The translations under genes were made by a program, and so were the position numbers. A stretch of 64,000 nt of DNA. Source: Metallumcola ferriviriculae. Lineage in GTDB: Bacteria; Bacillota; JADQBR01. Shown piece after piece: positions 1-7,383 of the stretch. How positions within the stretch are numbered: position 1 is the first letter of the stretch; the number at the start of each line of letters is the position of its first letter. The DNA lies in assembly GCF_035573695.1 (NCBI RefSeq), contig NZ_CP121694.1, positions 472,501-536,500 of the forward strand. The letters run 5' to 3'. The notes beneath the pieces are model-generated. The model was given only the letters and a program-made list of their open reading frames with translations. It was not told where the DNA came from and ran no database searches.

Positions 1-957
1 AATAAATTTGAGTCATACATTTCTAAAGAGAGCAGTTTTTTGGTGAATAACCTATTGCTTGTGGGTGCTGCCTTTGCAACCTTCTGGGGTACTATTTTCC
101 CATTGATTTCTGAAGCGGTAAGAGGGGTTAGAGTTACGGTAAGTGTACCTTTTTTCAACCAGGTAAACGGGCCAATCCTATTAGCTACGATATTTGTGAT
201 GGGTGTTTGTCCCTTGATTGCTTGGCAAAGGGCGTCTTTGAAGAATATAGCAAATAGCTTCTTGTGGCCCTTGATTCTGTCAGTGCTGATTGGCGTTGGG
301 CTGTATTTGTATCTGCCCGGACATGAATTATATGGAGCGCTTGCCTTTTTGGTAGCCACATTTGTAATGTTGACTATCCTCCAGGAATTTTACCGGGGCG
401 TGCGTGTGCGCCGGCGTATGACAGAGGAAGGGTTCTTGACAGCGTTTGGGAGATTAATGACACGAAACCGCAGACGTTATGGTGGTTATACTATTCACCT
501 TGGCATTATTTTGATCTCTCTAGCAATTATTGGCAGCGGTGCATATAAGCAGGAAGTTACCAAACAGGTATCCGTAGGGGAGACTATTACTATTGACGAT
601 TATGCCATTACCTTTAACGGTCTCCGCCAGCGTCAGGAAGGCGAAAATGATGTAGTATACGCTGAAATGCCGGTCATGAAAGACGGCCAGGTAATAGGCA
701 CGATCACTCCAGAAAAAGTCTTTTATGCCACATGGGAGCAACCGTCTACAGAAGTTGCAATTAAGGGCACTTTAGTAGAAGACTTATATGTAATTCTGGC
801 TACATGGGAAAACAGTGGTCAGACGGCGACATTTAAGGTTCATGTTAACCCATTGATGAGTTGGATGTGGATAGGCGGTTATATTTTGGTTCTAGGCACT
901 ATTTTCGCTGTCTGGCCTGGAAAGGGCAGCCAGTTAGGCCCTAAATATACCCAATAA
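1..957 (+). CDS. ccmF: Cytochrome c maturation protein CcmF, C-terminal part (cut by window start)
   Basis: CcmF is the membrane core of the System I heme lyase, which attaches heme to apocytochrome c on the outer face of the membrane. The frame is open from base 1, so the start lies outside the window. The visible part has several hydrophobic segments and the polar stretch typical of the CcmF C-terminus before a final membrane helix (WMWIGGYILVLGTIFAVWP near the end). The first in-frame residues (ESYISKESSFLVNN) read as an internal CcmF loop, so the internal GTG at position 40 is not the true start. It is followed 13 bases later by ccmH and heads the visible ccm operon. The ccm context makes the assignment firm. 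Confidence 0.9.
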   Translation, partial: NKFESYISKESSFLVNNLLLVGAAFATFWGTIFPLISEAVRGVRVTVSVPFFNQVNGPILLATIFVMGVCPLIAWQRASLKNIANSFLWPLILSVLIGVGLYLYLPGHELYGALAFLVATFVMLTILQEFYRGVRVRRRMTEEGFLTAFGRLMTRNRRRYGGYTIHLGIILISLAIIGSGAYKQEVTKQVSVGETITIDDYAITFNGLRQRQEGENDVVYAEMPVMKDGQVIGTITPEKVFYATWEQPSTEVAIKGTLVEDLYVILATWENSGQTATFKVHVNPLMSWMWIGGYILVLGTIFAVWPGKGSQLGPKYTQ

Positions 958-970
958 GGGAGTTGAGCAG

Positions 971-1456
971 ATGAAATACAAGGATGTCCGTTGGGTTTTG
1001 GCAGTTGTGGTGTTTATTCTAATATTTGCGGCACCGGTATCTGCGCAAAACTTTGTGGTGGATGAAGAAGTTTTTAAGGAAGTAGAAGCCGATTTAATGT
1101 GTACGGATGGCTGTGGTATGTACCTCAAGGCATGTGATAATGCCACTGCACAGCAGATGCGTAAAGAAATTAGAGAAAGACTGTCACAAGGAATGACACC
1201 TGAACAGATTTACGGGTATATGATTAGTGTTTACGGTGAAGAAGTAATGGCTGCACCACCGCCAAGCGTTCCTTTTAATATTACTGCATGGGTTACACCT
1301 TTCCTCGCTATTCTAGGCGGGGGGTTAGTGATTTACACAGCATTGGACAAGTGGGTTTTTTATAATAATAATGAGAAAGAAAACAGTGGTGTTGATGAAA
1401 CTGACTTGGCCGAGTACGATGAGATCGTTGAAGAAGAAATGAAGAAATATTACTAG
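971..1456 (+). CDS. ccmH: CcmH/CycL-family thiol-redox protein of cytochrome c maturation
   Basis: CcmH keeps apocytochrome heme-binding cysteines reduced and delivers them to CcmF. The 161-residue protein has an N-terminal signal or anchor (residues about 7-26), a cysteine motif LMCTDGCGM at about residues 42-50 followed by another Cys (KAC), the helical NrfF/CcmH region (MRKEIRERLSQGMTPEQI), and a membrane helix at about 109-126 with an acidic cytoplasmic tail. The usual redox motif is LRCxxC; here the two first cysteines are separated by three residues (CTDGC). The ATG is preceded by GGGAGTTGAG. It lies 13 bases after ccmF and 27 before the ccmI-like gene. Confidence 0.85.
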   Translation: MKYKDVRWVLAVVVFILIFAAPVSAQNFVVDEEVFKEVEADLMCTDGCGMYLKACDNATAQQMRKEIRERLSQGMTPEQIYGYMISVYGEEVMAAPPPSVPFNITAWVTPFLAILGGGLVIYTALDKWVFYNNNEKENSGVDETDLAEYDEIVEEEMKKYY

Positions 1457-1483
1457 GGTTGGCCCGGACAGGAGGGGGAGCAG

Positions 1484-1879
1484 TTGGAATTAGTAATTGG
1501 GTTGATATTGGTGGTGGCTTCCGTATTTTTAGTGGGCTACCCGCTGATAAAGAAAGATGATGATTATAAAGCATTAGATAGAACTTTAGATTTTGATGCG
1601 GAGGATTCATTAGAACGCCAGAAAGAATCTGCCTTTACTACCTTAGGAGAAATAGAATTCGACTACCGTATGAAGAAGCTATCCACCGAAGACTATGACC
1701 GTTTAAAGGCAAAGTACAAGCGCCAGGCAGTGGCCGTTTTAAAGGCGGAGGAAAAGGAACTTGACCTTACGGGCGACCGTGAAATGGCAGAGCTCGAGAA
1801 AGAATTGGAGCGGGAAATAGAACAAGAGATTGAAAGAGAAGTACAGCAATTAATGGAAGAGGAAGAAAAAGAAATATAA
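1484..1879 (+). CDS. CcmI-like small membrane protein
   Basis: This 131-residue protein has one N-terminal membrane helix (residues 1-20) followed by a charged, largely coiled-coil cytoplasmic region very rich in Glu and Lys. That architecture resembles the N-terminal part of CcmI, the apocytochrome chaperone subunit, without its TPR domain. It starts at TTG 1484 behind a strong GGAGGGGGAG ribosome-binding site. It sits between ccmH and an exported protein in the ccm operon, so a role in cytochrome c biogenesis is likely. The assignment to CcmI rests on position and topology rather than on a catalytic motif. Confidence 0.6.
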   Translation: MELVIGLILVVASVFLVGYPLIKKDDDYKALDRTLDFDAEDSLERQKESAFTTLGEIEFDYRMKKLSTEDYDRLKAKYKRQAVAVLKAEEKELDLTGDREMAELEKELEREIEQEIEREVQQLMEEEEKEI

Positions 1880-1908
1880 ATCTTGCCCAAGGTTTGGAGT
1901 GACTTGAT

Positions 1909-2943
1909 ATGAATAGAAAGTTACTGGCGCTTTTTCTGATGGTGGGGATTTTAATATTTGCCGCATCCTTGCCGGCCATGGCTTATCCAGGAATGTCCGA
2001 TAGCGAAGGGAATACCGCACAGGGCGAGTCCCCTGGGGGGATTATCTTTGAAGCACATCACTTTTTTATTACACCCAATGAAACAGGAATAGAAGTATCC
2101 GAAACCTATGTTATTAATAACCCCGGTGAGGCGGTAACCGGGGACAAGACGATAGAATTAGCAGTTCCTGAGGGTGTTACCGAAATTATACCTTATAGAG
2201 GATTAGAAGAGGGAGCGTATCAGTTAGATGAAGGCAATTTGGTTCTTTCCCAAGAAATAACCCAGGGTCAGAATGTCATCGCTTTTGGCTATACAATAAA
2301 GTCGGACGATACTACCTTTCCATTTAAAGAGACCGTAAATTTTAGTACATCCTTCGTTTCTGTTATCCTTCCTCCTCATGGTATGGCGGTCACCAACGAG
2401 GATTTCACTGATGACGGTGTGCAGCAATTTGATGAGAACACTCAATATAAGGTTTTCAGCAAGTCTCAGTTGGAGCAGGGTACGGAATTAAACTTTCAAG
2501 TTGCTTTTTCCGGGAGCGGGCCTGCCGCTTCAGGGGGGACAGACCCTCATAATGAAGGTGGTACGGGTGCGGTAACTCAAGCAGCTCCTGAATTTCATAG
2601 TGCCGGTCACATCCGCTTTTGGCAGCAGTCACCATTCGCTGGTATGAATGCACACTTGTTTCTGTTTCTTGTAATCGTAGTACCTATTGCTGCTACCGGC
2701 TACTATTTCTATAGGCGCAGTCAGGATGCTGCGGAAATGGCGAGGGCTAATAGCGAAGATGAGGAAGAAGAACAATTCCAAAAGCTTCTAAAAAAGCAAG
2801 ATAGCTTAATGAGTAAGTTAAAAGAGTTAGAAATGCAGCGAAAGAATAAGGAAATAGATGACGAAACCTACAATAAGTTAAAGGACACATACAAAAAACG
2901 TCTTATCAAGGTAAGGGCAAAGCTGAAGGAATTTGTCGGCTAG
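1909..2943 (+). CDS. Exported membrane-anchored protein of the ccm operon, function unknown
   Basis: I do not recognise a named family. The 344-residue protein has a signal peptide (residues about 1-25, cut near AMA-YP), an extracytoplasmic beta-rich region (about 40-200), a Gly/His-rich linker (about 200-225), one membrane helix (about 249-266) and a highly charged C-terminal coiled coil (about 280-344). The coiled coil resembles that of the preceding ccmI-like protein. It lies between ccmH/ccmI and ccmA, and its stop codon is directly followed by the ccmA leader in the same reading frame. It may scaffold the heme-lyase complex or present apocytochrome; this is inference from position. Confidence 0.6.
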   Translation: MNRKLLALFLMVGILIFAASLPAMAYPGMSDSEGNTAQGESPGGIIFEAHHFFITPNETGIEVSETYVINNPGEAVTGDKTIELAVPEGVTEIIPYRGLEEGAYQLDEGNLVLSQEITQGQNVIAFGYTIKSDDTTFPFKETVNFSTSFVSVILPPHGMAVTNEDFTDDGVQQFDENTQYKVFSKSQLEQGTELNFQVAFSGSGPAASGGTDPHNEGGTGAVTQAAPEFHSAGHIRFWQQSPFAGMNAHLFLFLVIVVPIAATGYYFYRRSQDAAEMARANSEDEEEEQFQKLLKKQDSLMSKLKELEMQRKNKEIDDETYNKLKDTYKKRLIKVRAKLKEFVG

Positions 2944-2955
2944 GGGGTTTTTCCC

Positions 2956-3657
2956 ATCATTAGAGCTGAAAATATAGTAAAGACCATTGGTTCAAAAGAT
3001 ATTTTAAAAGGAATAAACCTTCATATCCGCCCAGGAGAATTTGTCAGTGTCTTGGGACCAAATGGGGCAGGCAAGACCACTCTGCTGAAAGTTTTAACTT
3101 TACTAACTCCAACTAGCAGCGGGGAAATTCATATAGCTGGCAGAAAGGTATCTGGGAATAGCCTGGCAGAGCGGAAAAAGATGGGCGTTATTTCTCACAG
3201 CACTTTTCTGTATGGCAATCTTACTGCTTATGAGAACCTGATGTTTTATGGGCGCCTATATGATGTGGATAATCTGAAGCAGCGCATCAAGGAAGTAATC
3301 AATGAAGTAGGGCTTCGATACAGCTTGAATGATCCGGTACGGACTTTCTCTAGAGGCATGCAGCAGCGATTGGCCATTGCCAGGGCAATCATCCATAATC
3401 CCGATATTTTGTTTCTTGATGAGCCGTATACCGGGTTGGACCAGCATGCTATTGAAATACTGAATAAAGTACTGCTTAACCTTGCTAACCAACAGCGTAC
3501 CATCTATATGATCACACATAACTTTGAACAAGGACTCAATCTTAGTGATCGGGTAATTATTCTGGTGAGTGGAAGGATAGTTTTCGAAGCTCCCGGAAAA
3601 GAAATGGCTTTGGAAAAGTTGAAGGAAAAGTATTTGCACTGCGTGGAGGAAAACTAA
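2956..3657 (+). CDS. ccmA: Heme exporter ATP-binding subunit CcmA with a non-canonical start
   Basis: CcmA is the ATPase of the CcmAB(C)D transporter that releases holo-CcmE during cytochrome c maturation. It shows a Walker A (GPNGAGKTT), an ABC signature-like FSRGMQQRLAIARA, a Walker B (ILFLDEPYTGLD) and the H-loop ITHNF. The family N-terminus (IRAENIVKTIGSKDILKG) is fully encoded upstream of the first TTG (3052), down to a stop at 2941-2943. In that stretch there is no ATG, GTG or TTG. The best start is ATC 2956 (or ATT 2959), 8-11 bases after AGGGGG. It overlaps ccmB by one base (TAATG). Confidence 0.85.
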   Translation: MIRAENIVKTIGSKDILKGINLHIRPGEFVSVLGPNGAGKTTLLKVLTLLTPTSSGEIHIAGRKVSGNSLAERKKMGVISHSTFLYGNLTAYENLMFYGRLYDVDNLKQRIKEVINEVGLRYSLNDPVRTFSRGMQQRLAIARAIIHNPDILFLDEPYTGLDQHAIEILNKVLLNLANQQRTIYMITHNFEQGLNLSDRVIILVSGRIVFEAPGKEMALEKLKEKYLHCVEEN

Positions 3658-4334
3658 TGGGCTTTTTCGCTAAGGTTGGCAACATTGTGTGGAAGGATTT
3701 GGTTACCGAGTTTCGAACCAAAGAGATGCTTAGTGCTATGCTGATTTTTTCGGTATTGGTAATTGTAATTTTCGCCTTTGCCTTTACCCCTACCCGGGAC
3801 TTAACTAGTAAGGTATTTCCGGGCATTATCTGGGTAGCGTTTACTTTTTCCGGTATATTGGGGTTGAATCGGTCCTTTCTTAATGAAAAGCAAAATGAAA
3901 CTTTATTGGGTCTGATGTTGGCGCCAGTGGACCGAACTGCCATCTATTTTGGCAAAGTTATCTCTAATTTGGCCATGATGTTGATTATGGAAATCATTTC
4001 TTTACCGTTGTTTTTTGTATTATTCGATTATCGTTTTAGCGGTTCTTTGCTGCAGTTATTATTAGTAATATTTCTTGGGACGCTTGGTTTTATTGCGGTC
4101 GGAACTTTTTTAGCGGCATTGGCGGCCAATACCAGAACTAGTGAAATTTTACTACCAATCATCCTTTTTCCCATATTGGTTCCGGTGATTATCGCCGCGG
4201 TCGAATCCACAGGTTTAATTTTAGCAGGGCATGCTTTTGCTGATTTCTCCGGATGGGTGAAGTTGATTGGGGTATACGATGTGGTTTTTCTGGTAGTTCC
4301 CTTTATATTATTTGATTATGTACTGGAGGTTTAA
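3657..4334 (+). CDS. ccmB: Heme exporter membrane subunit CcmB
   Basis: CcmB is the permease partner of CcmA in the cytochrome c maturation ABC complex. The 225-residue protein has six predicted membrane helices and the typical CcmB opening, in which a short cytoplasmic helix with the sequence WKDLVTEFRTKEMLSA precedes the first membrane segment. The ATG overlaps the stop codon of ccmA, and ccmC starts two bases after its own stop, so the three are translationally coupled. Length and position match the family. Confidence 0.88.
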   Translation: MGFFAKVGNIVWKDLVTEFRTKEMLSAMLIFSVLVIVIFAFAFTPTRDLTSKVFPGIIWVAFTFSGILGLNRSFLNEKQNETLLGLMLAPVDRTAIYFGKVISNLAMMLIMEIISLPLFFVLFDYRFSGSLLQLLLVIFLGTLGFIAVGTFLAALAANTRTSEILLPIILFPILVPVIIAAVESTGLILAGHAFADFSGWVKLIGVYDVVFLVVPFILFDYVLEV

Positions 4335-4336
4335 CT

Positions 4337-5047
4337 ATGCTGAAGTCCTCAAAAACCCATAGTATATTGGGATGGATATCATTCATTGCCATATCAGTTG
4401 GGCTTTATATGGCGTTTATCTATGCTCCCGTTGCGGTTAACCCGAGTACCGGCAAAGCATTTATCTCTCAGAAAATATTTTACTTTCATGTGGCGTCGGC
4501 ATGGAATGCCTTTCTTGCGTTTTTTGTAGTATTCATCGCCAGTATTGGTTACTTAAAGAATCGGAACCCTAAATGGGATATTGTAGCCAAAGTATCCGCG
4601 GAAATCGGAGTGGTATTTACCACCATAGTATTGGCTACCGGGCCTATCTGGGCTCGGGCAGCTTGGAATCGCTGGTGGGACTGGGAACCGAGACTTACCA
4701 CTACCATGATACTTTGGTTTATTTATCTGGCTTATGTTTTAATTAGATCATCCAGCCTTGAAGGCGAGAAAAAAGCGACGATGGCTGCCGTATTCGGCAT
4801 TATTGGTTTTCTTGATGTGCCTATTGTATTTTTTGCAATCAAGTGGTGGGGGTCCCGCTATCATCCAGTAGTGTTGGAAGGAGCCGGTGGAGGGGGATTG
4901 GCGCCAACTATGCTGCAGGCATTGATTGTAAGCGTTATAGCGTTTACCTTTCTTTATTTTTATCTGCTACAAAAAGGGATTTACGTTGAACATACGGCTG
5001 AAAAAGTGAAAAAGATTAAAGAAAAGTTAAGGGCTAAAACTCATTAG
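4337..5047 (+). CDS. ccmC: Heme handling protein CcmC
   Basis: CcmC binds heme at the outer face of the membrane and loads it onto CcmE. The 236-residue protein has six membrane helices and the tryptophan-rich heme-handling signature (WNRWWDWEPRLTT) at about residues 112-124. Histidines that can act as axial ligands lie in the flanking loops (FHVASAWNAF near 52 and the SRYHPVV loop near 175). It follows ccmB by two bases. The start ATG has a good GGAGG at 4325-4329. Confidence 0.92.
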   Translation: MLKSSKTHSILGWISFIAISVGLYMAFIYAPVAVNPSTGKAFISQKIFYFHVASAWNAFLAFFVVFIASIGYLKNRNPKWDIVAKVSAEIGVVFTTIVLATGPIWARAAWNRWWDWEPRLTTTMILWFIYLAYVLIRSSSLEGEKKATMAAVFGIIGFLDVPIVFFAIKWWGSRYHPVVLEGAGGGGLAPTMLQALIVSVIAFTFLYFYLLQKGIYVEHTAEKVKKIKEKLRAKTH

Positions 5048-5092
5048 GTCTAGAGGGCGAAATAAATCGGCGATTACTAAGGAGGTTGGCAA

Positions 5093-5224
5093 ATGAGTTA
5101 TGTTGCTGCTGCGTATGGAGTGATTTTTGCACTGATATTTATGTATACATTAATACTGGGAGGTCGGCAGAACAAGCTGGCCAAGGAAGTGGAGATGTTA
5201 CAAGAAGCGGTAAGGGACCGGTAA
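5093..5224 (+). CDS. ccmD: CcmD-type small membrane protein
   Basis: This 43-residue open frame starts at ATG 5093 behind the strong ribosome-binding site AAGGAGG. It has one membrane helix (about residues 5-23: an aromatic/aliphatic stretch ending YTLILGG) and a charged cytoplasmic tail. That size, topology and location directly after ccmC are those of CcmD, which stabilises the CcmABC-CcmE complex. CcmD proteins share little sequence, so the call rests on context and topology. Confidence 0.7.
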   Translation: MSYVAAAYGVIFALIFMYTLILGGRQNKLAKEVEMLQEAVRDR

Positions 5225-5236
5225 GAGGAGGAGACA

Positions 5237-5746
5237 ATGAATAAGAAAAGATTTATATTATTTGCCTTCGTGCTGGTGGTAGCACTGGTGGTGTCCTGGA
5301 ATCTTACTAAGTCGGAGGCGCTGCCTACCCTCAATGCTGAAGAATTTCCAGCCGAGCTTGCCGGGATGCCGCGGGTTGAGCTTTCTGTGGGGCCTGACGC
5401 GGTGAAAAATATTAGCGGCCTGCACGGTACGGATATCGAGATTGTTGAAGGTTTGGTCGCTATCTACAGCACTGCTAAGGAAGACCGACAAATGATTGTC
5501 TGGGTATCGGAATCTAGGAACAAGCAGGAAGCAACGAAGCTTTTGACTATTATGGATAACATGATGCCTAATAGCAGCGCCTTTTCTAACTACCAAGTTA
5601 AGATATTAAACGGCCGCACGTATTATTATGTTACCGGAATCGGCATGGATAACTATTACTACCAAAAAGGGAAAAGATTGTATTGGGTCGCTATTAAAGA
5701 TAAGGATCCAGAAACCGTTTTGCTAAATATCGTAGATAGGTTTTAA
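5237..5746 (+). CDS. Exported protein at the end of the ccm operon, function unknown
   Basis: The 169-residue protein has an N-terminal signal anchor (about residues 5-22) and a soluble outer domain without cysteines. It starts at ATG 5237 behind AGAGGAGGAG, 12 bases after ccmD, and is the last gene before a rho-independent terminator. I recognise no catalytic motif; the segment with IVWVSESRNKQEA and a Tyr-rich stretch (TYYYVTGIGMDNYYYQ) are its most distinctive parts. Its place in the operon suggests an accessory role in cytochrome c assembly. Confidence 0.6.
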   Translation: MNKKRFILFAFVLVVALVVSWNLTKSEALPTLNAEEFPAELAGMPRVELSVGPDAVKNISGLHGTDIEIVEGLVAIYSTAKEDRQMIVWVSESRNKQEATKLLTIMDNMMPNSSAFSNYQVKILNGRTYYYVTGIGMDNYYYQKGKRLYWVAIKDKDPETVLLNIVDRF

Positions 5747-5750
5747 GCGG

Positions 5751-5778
5751 ACAGTCCTAATTAGGGCTGTTTTTTTTA
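5751..5778 (+). terminator. Rho-independent terminator of the ccm operon
   Basis: An 8-bp stem (5751-5758 with 5763-5770, one G-T pair) and AATT loop are followed by a run of eight T residues. It lies five bases after the last ccm-operon gene. Confidence 0.85.
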
Positions 5779-5781
5779 TTT

Positions 5782-5908
5782 GTCTATCGCTGGGTGATAA
5801 CACCTTTGAGCGCATTAGTGCGATAAAATCCCGCATCAAAATGCGCCCGAGAACAATGGGGCGTCATTACCTACGTGATTGAAGAGAGTAATTACCAATG
5901 AGATAGAC
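5782..5908. other. Intergenic element with nested hairpins closed by a 7-bp helix
   Basis: GTCTATC (5782-5788) pairs with GATAGAC (5902-5908). Inside lie a GGTG-ATAA-CACC hairpin (5793-5804), CGCA-TTAG-TGCG (5811-5822), CGCAT-CAAA-ATGCG (5832-5845), a CGCCC/GGGCG helix (5844-5863) that competes with it, and ATTAC/GTAAT (5866-5892). It lies between the ccm terminator and a possible TATAAT at 5921-5926. It could be a small RNA or a cis-regulatory fold; I match it to no known class. Confidence 0.35.
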
Positions 5909-5986
5909 GAATAAGTATTGTATAATTTAAGAGAGGAGCGAGACGGGGAGAAAACGGAGTTGTTTTATTTAGGGGGAGGGTTTTAT

Positions 5987-6868
5987 ATGCTATACCTGCG
6001 GGAAATGGCTTTCGAGCCCAGGTCCTGGGGTTTGGTGCTGCGCAATATGCTGGTAGCTGTCATGCTGGTGGTATTTAGCATGTTCAGCAACAATCCGAAT
6101 TTACCTAAATCTGCGGCCTATAAACTGGTGCGTCAAGTGGTTCGTCTGCAAACCGATATTAAAACACGTAATTGGATGCAGCTTTCCGGCGACCACTTCT
6201 ATCTGCGTTATAAGGCTCAAGATGCCCTAGTAGCGCAGATGGTTTTAGATACAGCGGAAAAGGCTTTCGGTCCGGCCAACGGCATCCTAGGGGCAGTACC
6301 GGATGATAAAATTCCTATCATTCTTTACCCCGATAAGGGTGCATTGAATAGAAGTTTTGGCTGGGATGCTGACCAAAGTGCCATGGGCGTCTACTGGGCC
6401 GGAGTAATACGGATTCTGTCGCCCACTGAATGGGTTCGGGGAGAAACTTACCAAGAAAGAGAAGAATATTTCGTCAGTAACGGGCCTATGGCTCACGAAT
6501 ACACCCATATGATAGTTGATTACAAGACTGGGGGTAATTACCCCCGGTGGCTTACTGAGGGAATTGCTCAATATGTTGAACGAGAGCTGACGGGATTTCA
6601 ATTTAAGGTGCCAGCCATAAACAGTCCGGAGGAGCTTTATTCAATCGCCCAAATGGATGGTCAATTTGATCTGTTATCCAGCCAAAGTGTGGCTTATTGG
6701 CAGTCGTTGGCCATGGTTGAGGATATGGTTGATCTAAAGGGCATGGATGGAGTGCAGCATCTGTTGGCTCGGTTAGGCGAAGGGAGAACTTTTGCTAATA
6801 CTTTTAAGGAAACGTACGGCATGACACTGGAAGGGTTTCAAAACAGGTTTACACATTCTTTTAAATAA
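5987..6868 (+). CDS. Exported gluzincin metallopeptidase (peptidase MA-like)
   Basis: The protein has a zinc-peptidase motif HEYTH (residues about 170-174) with a downstream glutamate in WLTEGIAQYVE (about 191), the arrangement of gluzincins of the peptidase MA-like group. A hydrophobic segment near residues 18-33 is probably a signal or anchor, so it should act outside the cytoplasm. The frame is open from TTG 5918, but ATG 5987 is preceded by GGGGGAGGG and begins just before the hydrophobic segment, so I start it there (293 residues). The substrate is unknown. It appears monocistronic. Confidence 0.75.
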   Translation: MLYLREMAFEPRSWGLVLRNMLVAVMLVVFSMFSNNPNLPKSAAYKLVRQVVRLQTDIKTRNWMQLSGDHFYLRYKAQDALVAQMVLDTAEKAFGPANGILGAVPDDKIPIILYPDKGALNRSFGWDADQSAMGVYWAGVIRILSPTEWVRGETYQEREEYFVSNGPMAHEYTHMIVDYKTGGNYPRWLTEGIAQYVERELTGFQFKVPAINSPEELYSIAQMDGQFDLLSSQSVAYWQSLAMVEDMVDLKGMDGVQHLLARLGEGRTFANTFKETYGMTLEGFQNRFTHSFK

Positions 6869-6885
6869 GTTAATTATTATTTCCG

Positions 6886-6912
6886 CCCCTTACTATTGCG
6901 TGTAGTAAGGGG
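6886..6912. promoter_or_regulatory. Dyad over the blaI promoter -35: candidate BlaI/MecI operator (or terminator)
   Basis: CCCCTTACTA (6886-6895) and TAGTAAGGGG (6903-6912) form a perfect 10-bp dyad around 7 bases. The TACTA/TAGTA half-sites are like those of BlaI/MecI operators, and the -35 hexamer lies in the centre. It could also end transcription of the peptidase gene, but only a weak T stretch follows. Confidence 0.5.
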
Positions 6913-6924
6913 TTGTATTATAAT
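6896..6924 (+). promoter_or_regulatory. Sigma-A-type promoter of the blaI operon
   Basis: TTGCGT (6896-6901) and TATAAT (6919-6924) are separated by 17 bp, an ideal vegetative promoter. It is 32 bases upstream of the GTG start of the BlaI-family gene. Confidence 0.65.
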
Positions 6925-6955
6925 TGATGTAGGGTTTGTGAAAGGGGTGTACAAA

Positions 6956-7381
6956 GTGTCTTTTAAGTCTTTGATCGGTGAATTTAAACCGAAGAAAAAA
7001 GGTCTGGGTAAGGTAATGGGGCATTTGGAAGCGTCTATCATGGAAATTATCTGGGATAAGCAGGAGGCTACGGTCCGAGATGTTTTTGAAACCCTTTCTT
7101 TGTCAAGGGATATTGCTTATACTACAGTGATGACCATTATGAGCCGCTTGGCGGACAAGGGAATGCTGAACAAACATAAGGATGGAATTGCCTATCTTTA
7201 CCGGCCTGCCTTGGGTAGGGAGGAGTTCACTCAGTCTATAGTGGATGAAATACTCAATGGCTTATTCGAGGACTATGCAGACGCTGCTTTTTCACATTTC
7301 ATTCATCGGGTAGAAGAGGACGAAGACAAAATATCCGAATTGGAACGGTTAATAAAGCGGCATCAAAATAAAGGAGAGTAG
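6956..7381 (+). CDS. BlaI/MecI/CopY-family transcriptional repressor
   Basis: Winged-helix repressors of this family bind dyads in the promoters of peptidase, beta-lactamase or metal-export operons and are inactivated by an adjacent membrane peptidase. The helix-turn-helix region (MEIIWDKQEATVRDVFETL and YTTVMTIMSRLADKGML) is characteristic. I start at GTG 6956 because AAAGGGG stands just before it; the in-frame upstream codons from 6896 overlap the promoter. It is followed two bases after its stop by an M56 peptidase, the usual partner, and probably controls the operon to 12087. Confidence 0.85.
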   Translation: MSFKSLIGEFKPKKKGLGKVMGHLEASIMEIIWDKQEATVRDVFETLSLSRDIAYTTVMTIMSRLADKGMLNKHKDGIAYLYRPALGREEFTQSIVDEILNGLFEDYADAAFSHFIHRVEEDEDKISELERLIKRHQNKGE

Positions 7382-7383
7382 TC

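Noticed and set aside
5918-5986. An N-terminal extension of the gluzincin peptidase from TTG 5918
   Set aside because: It would be translated from within the possible TATAAT region and lacks a ribosome-binding site, whereas ATG 5987 has a strong one.
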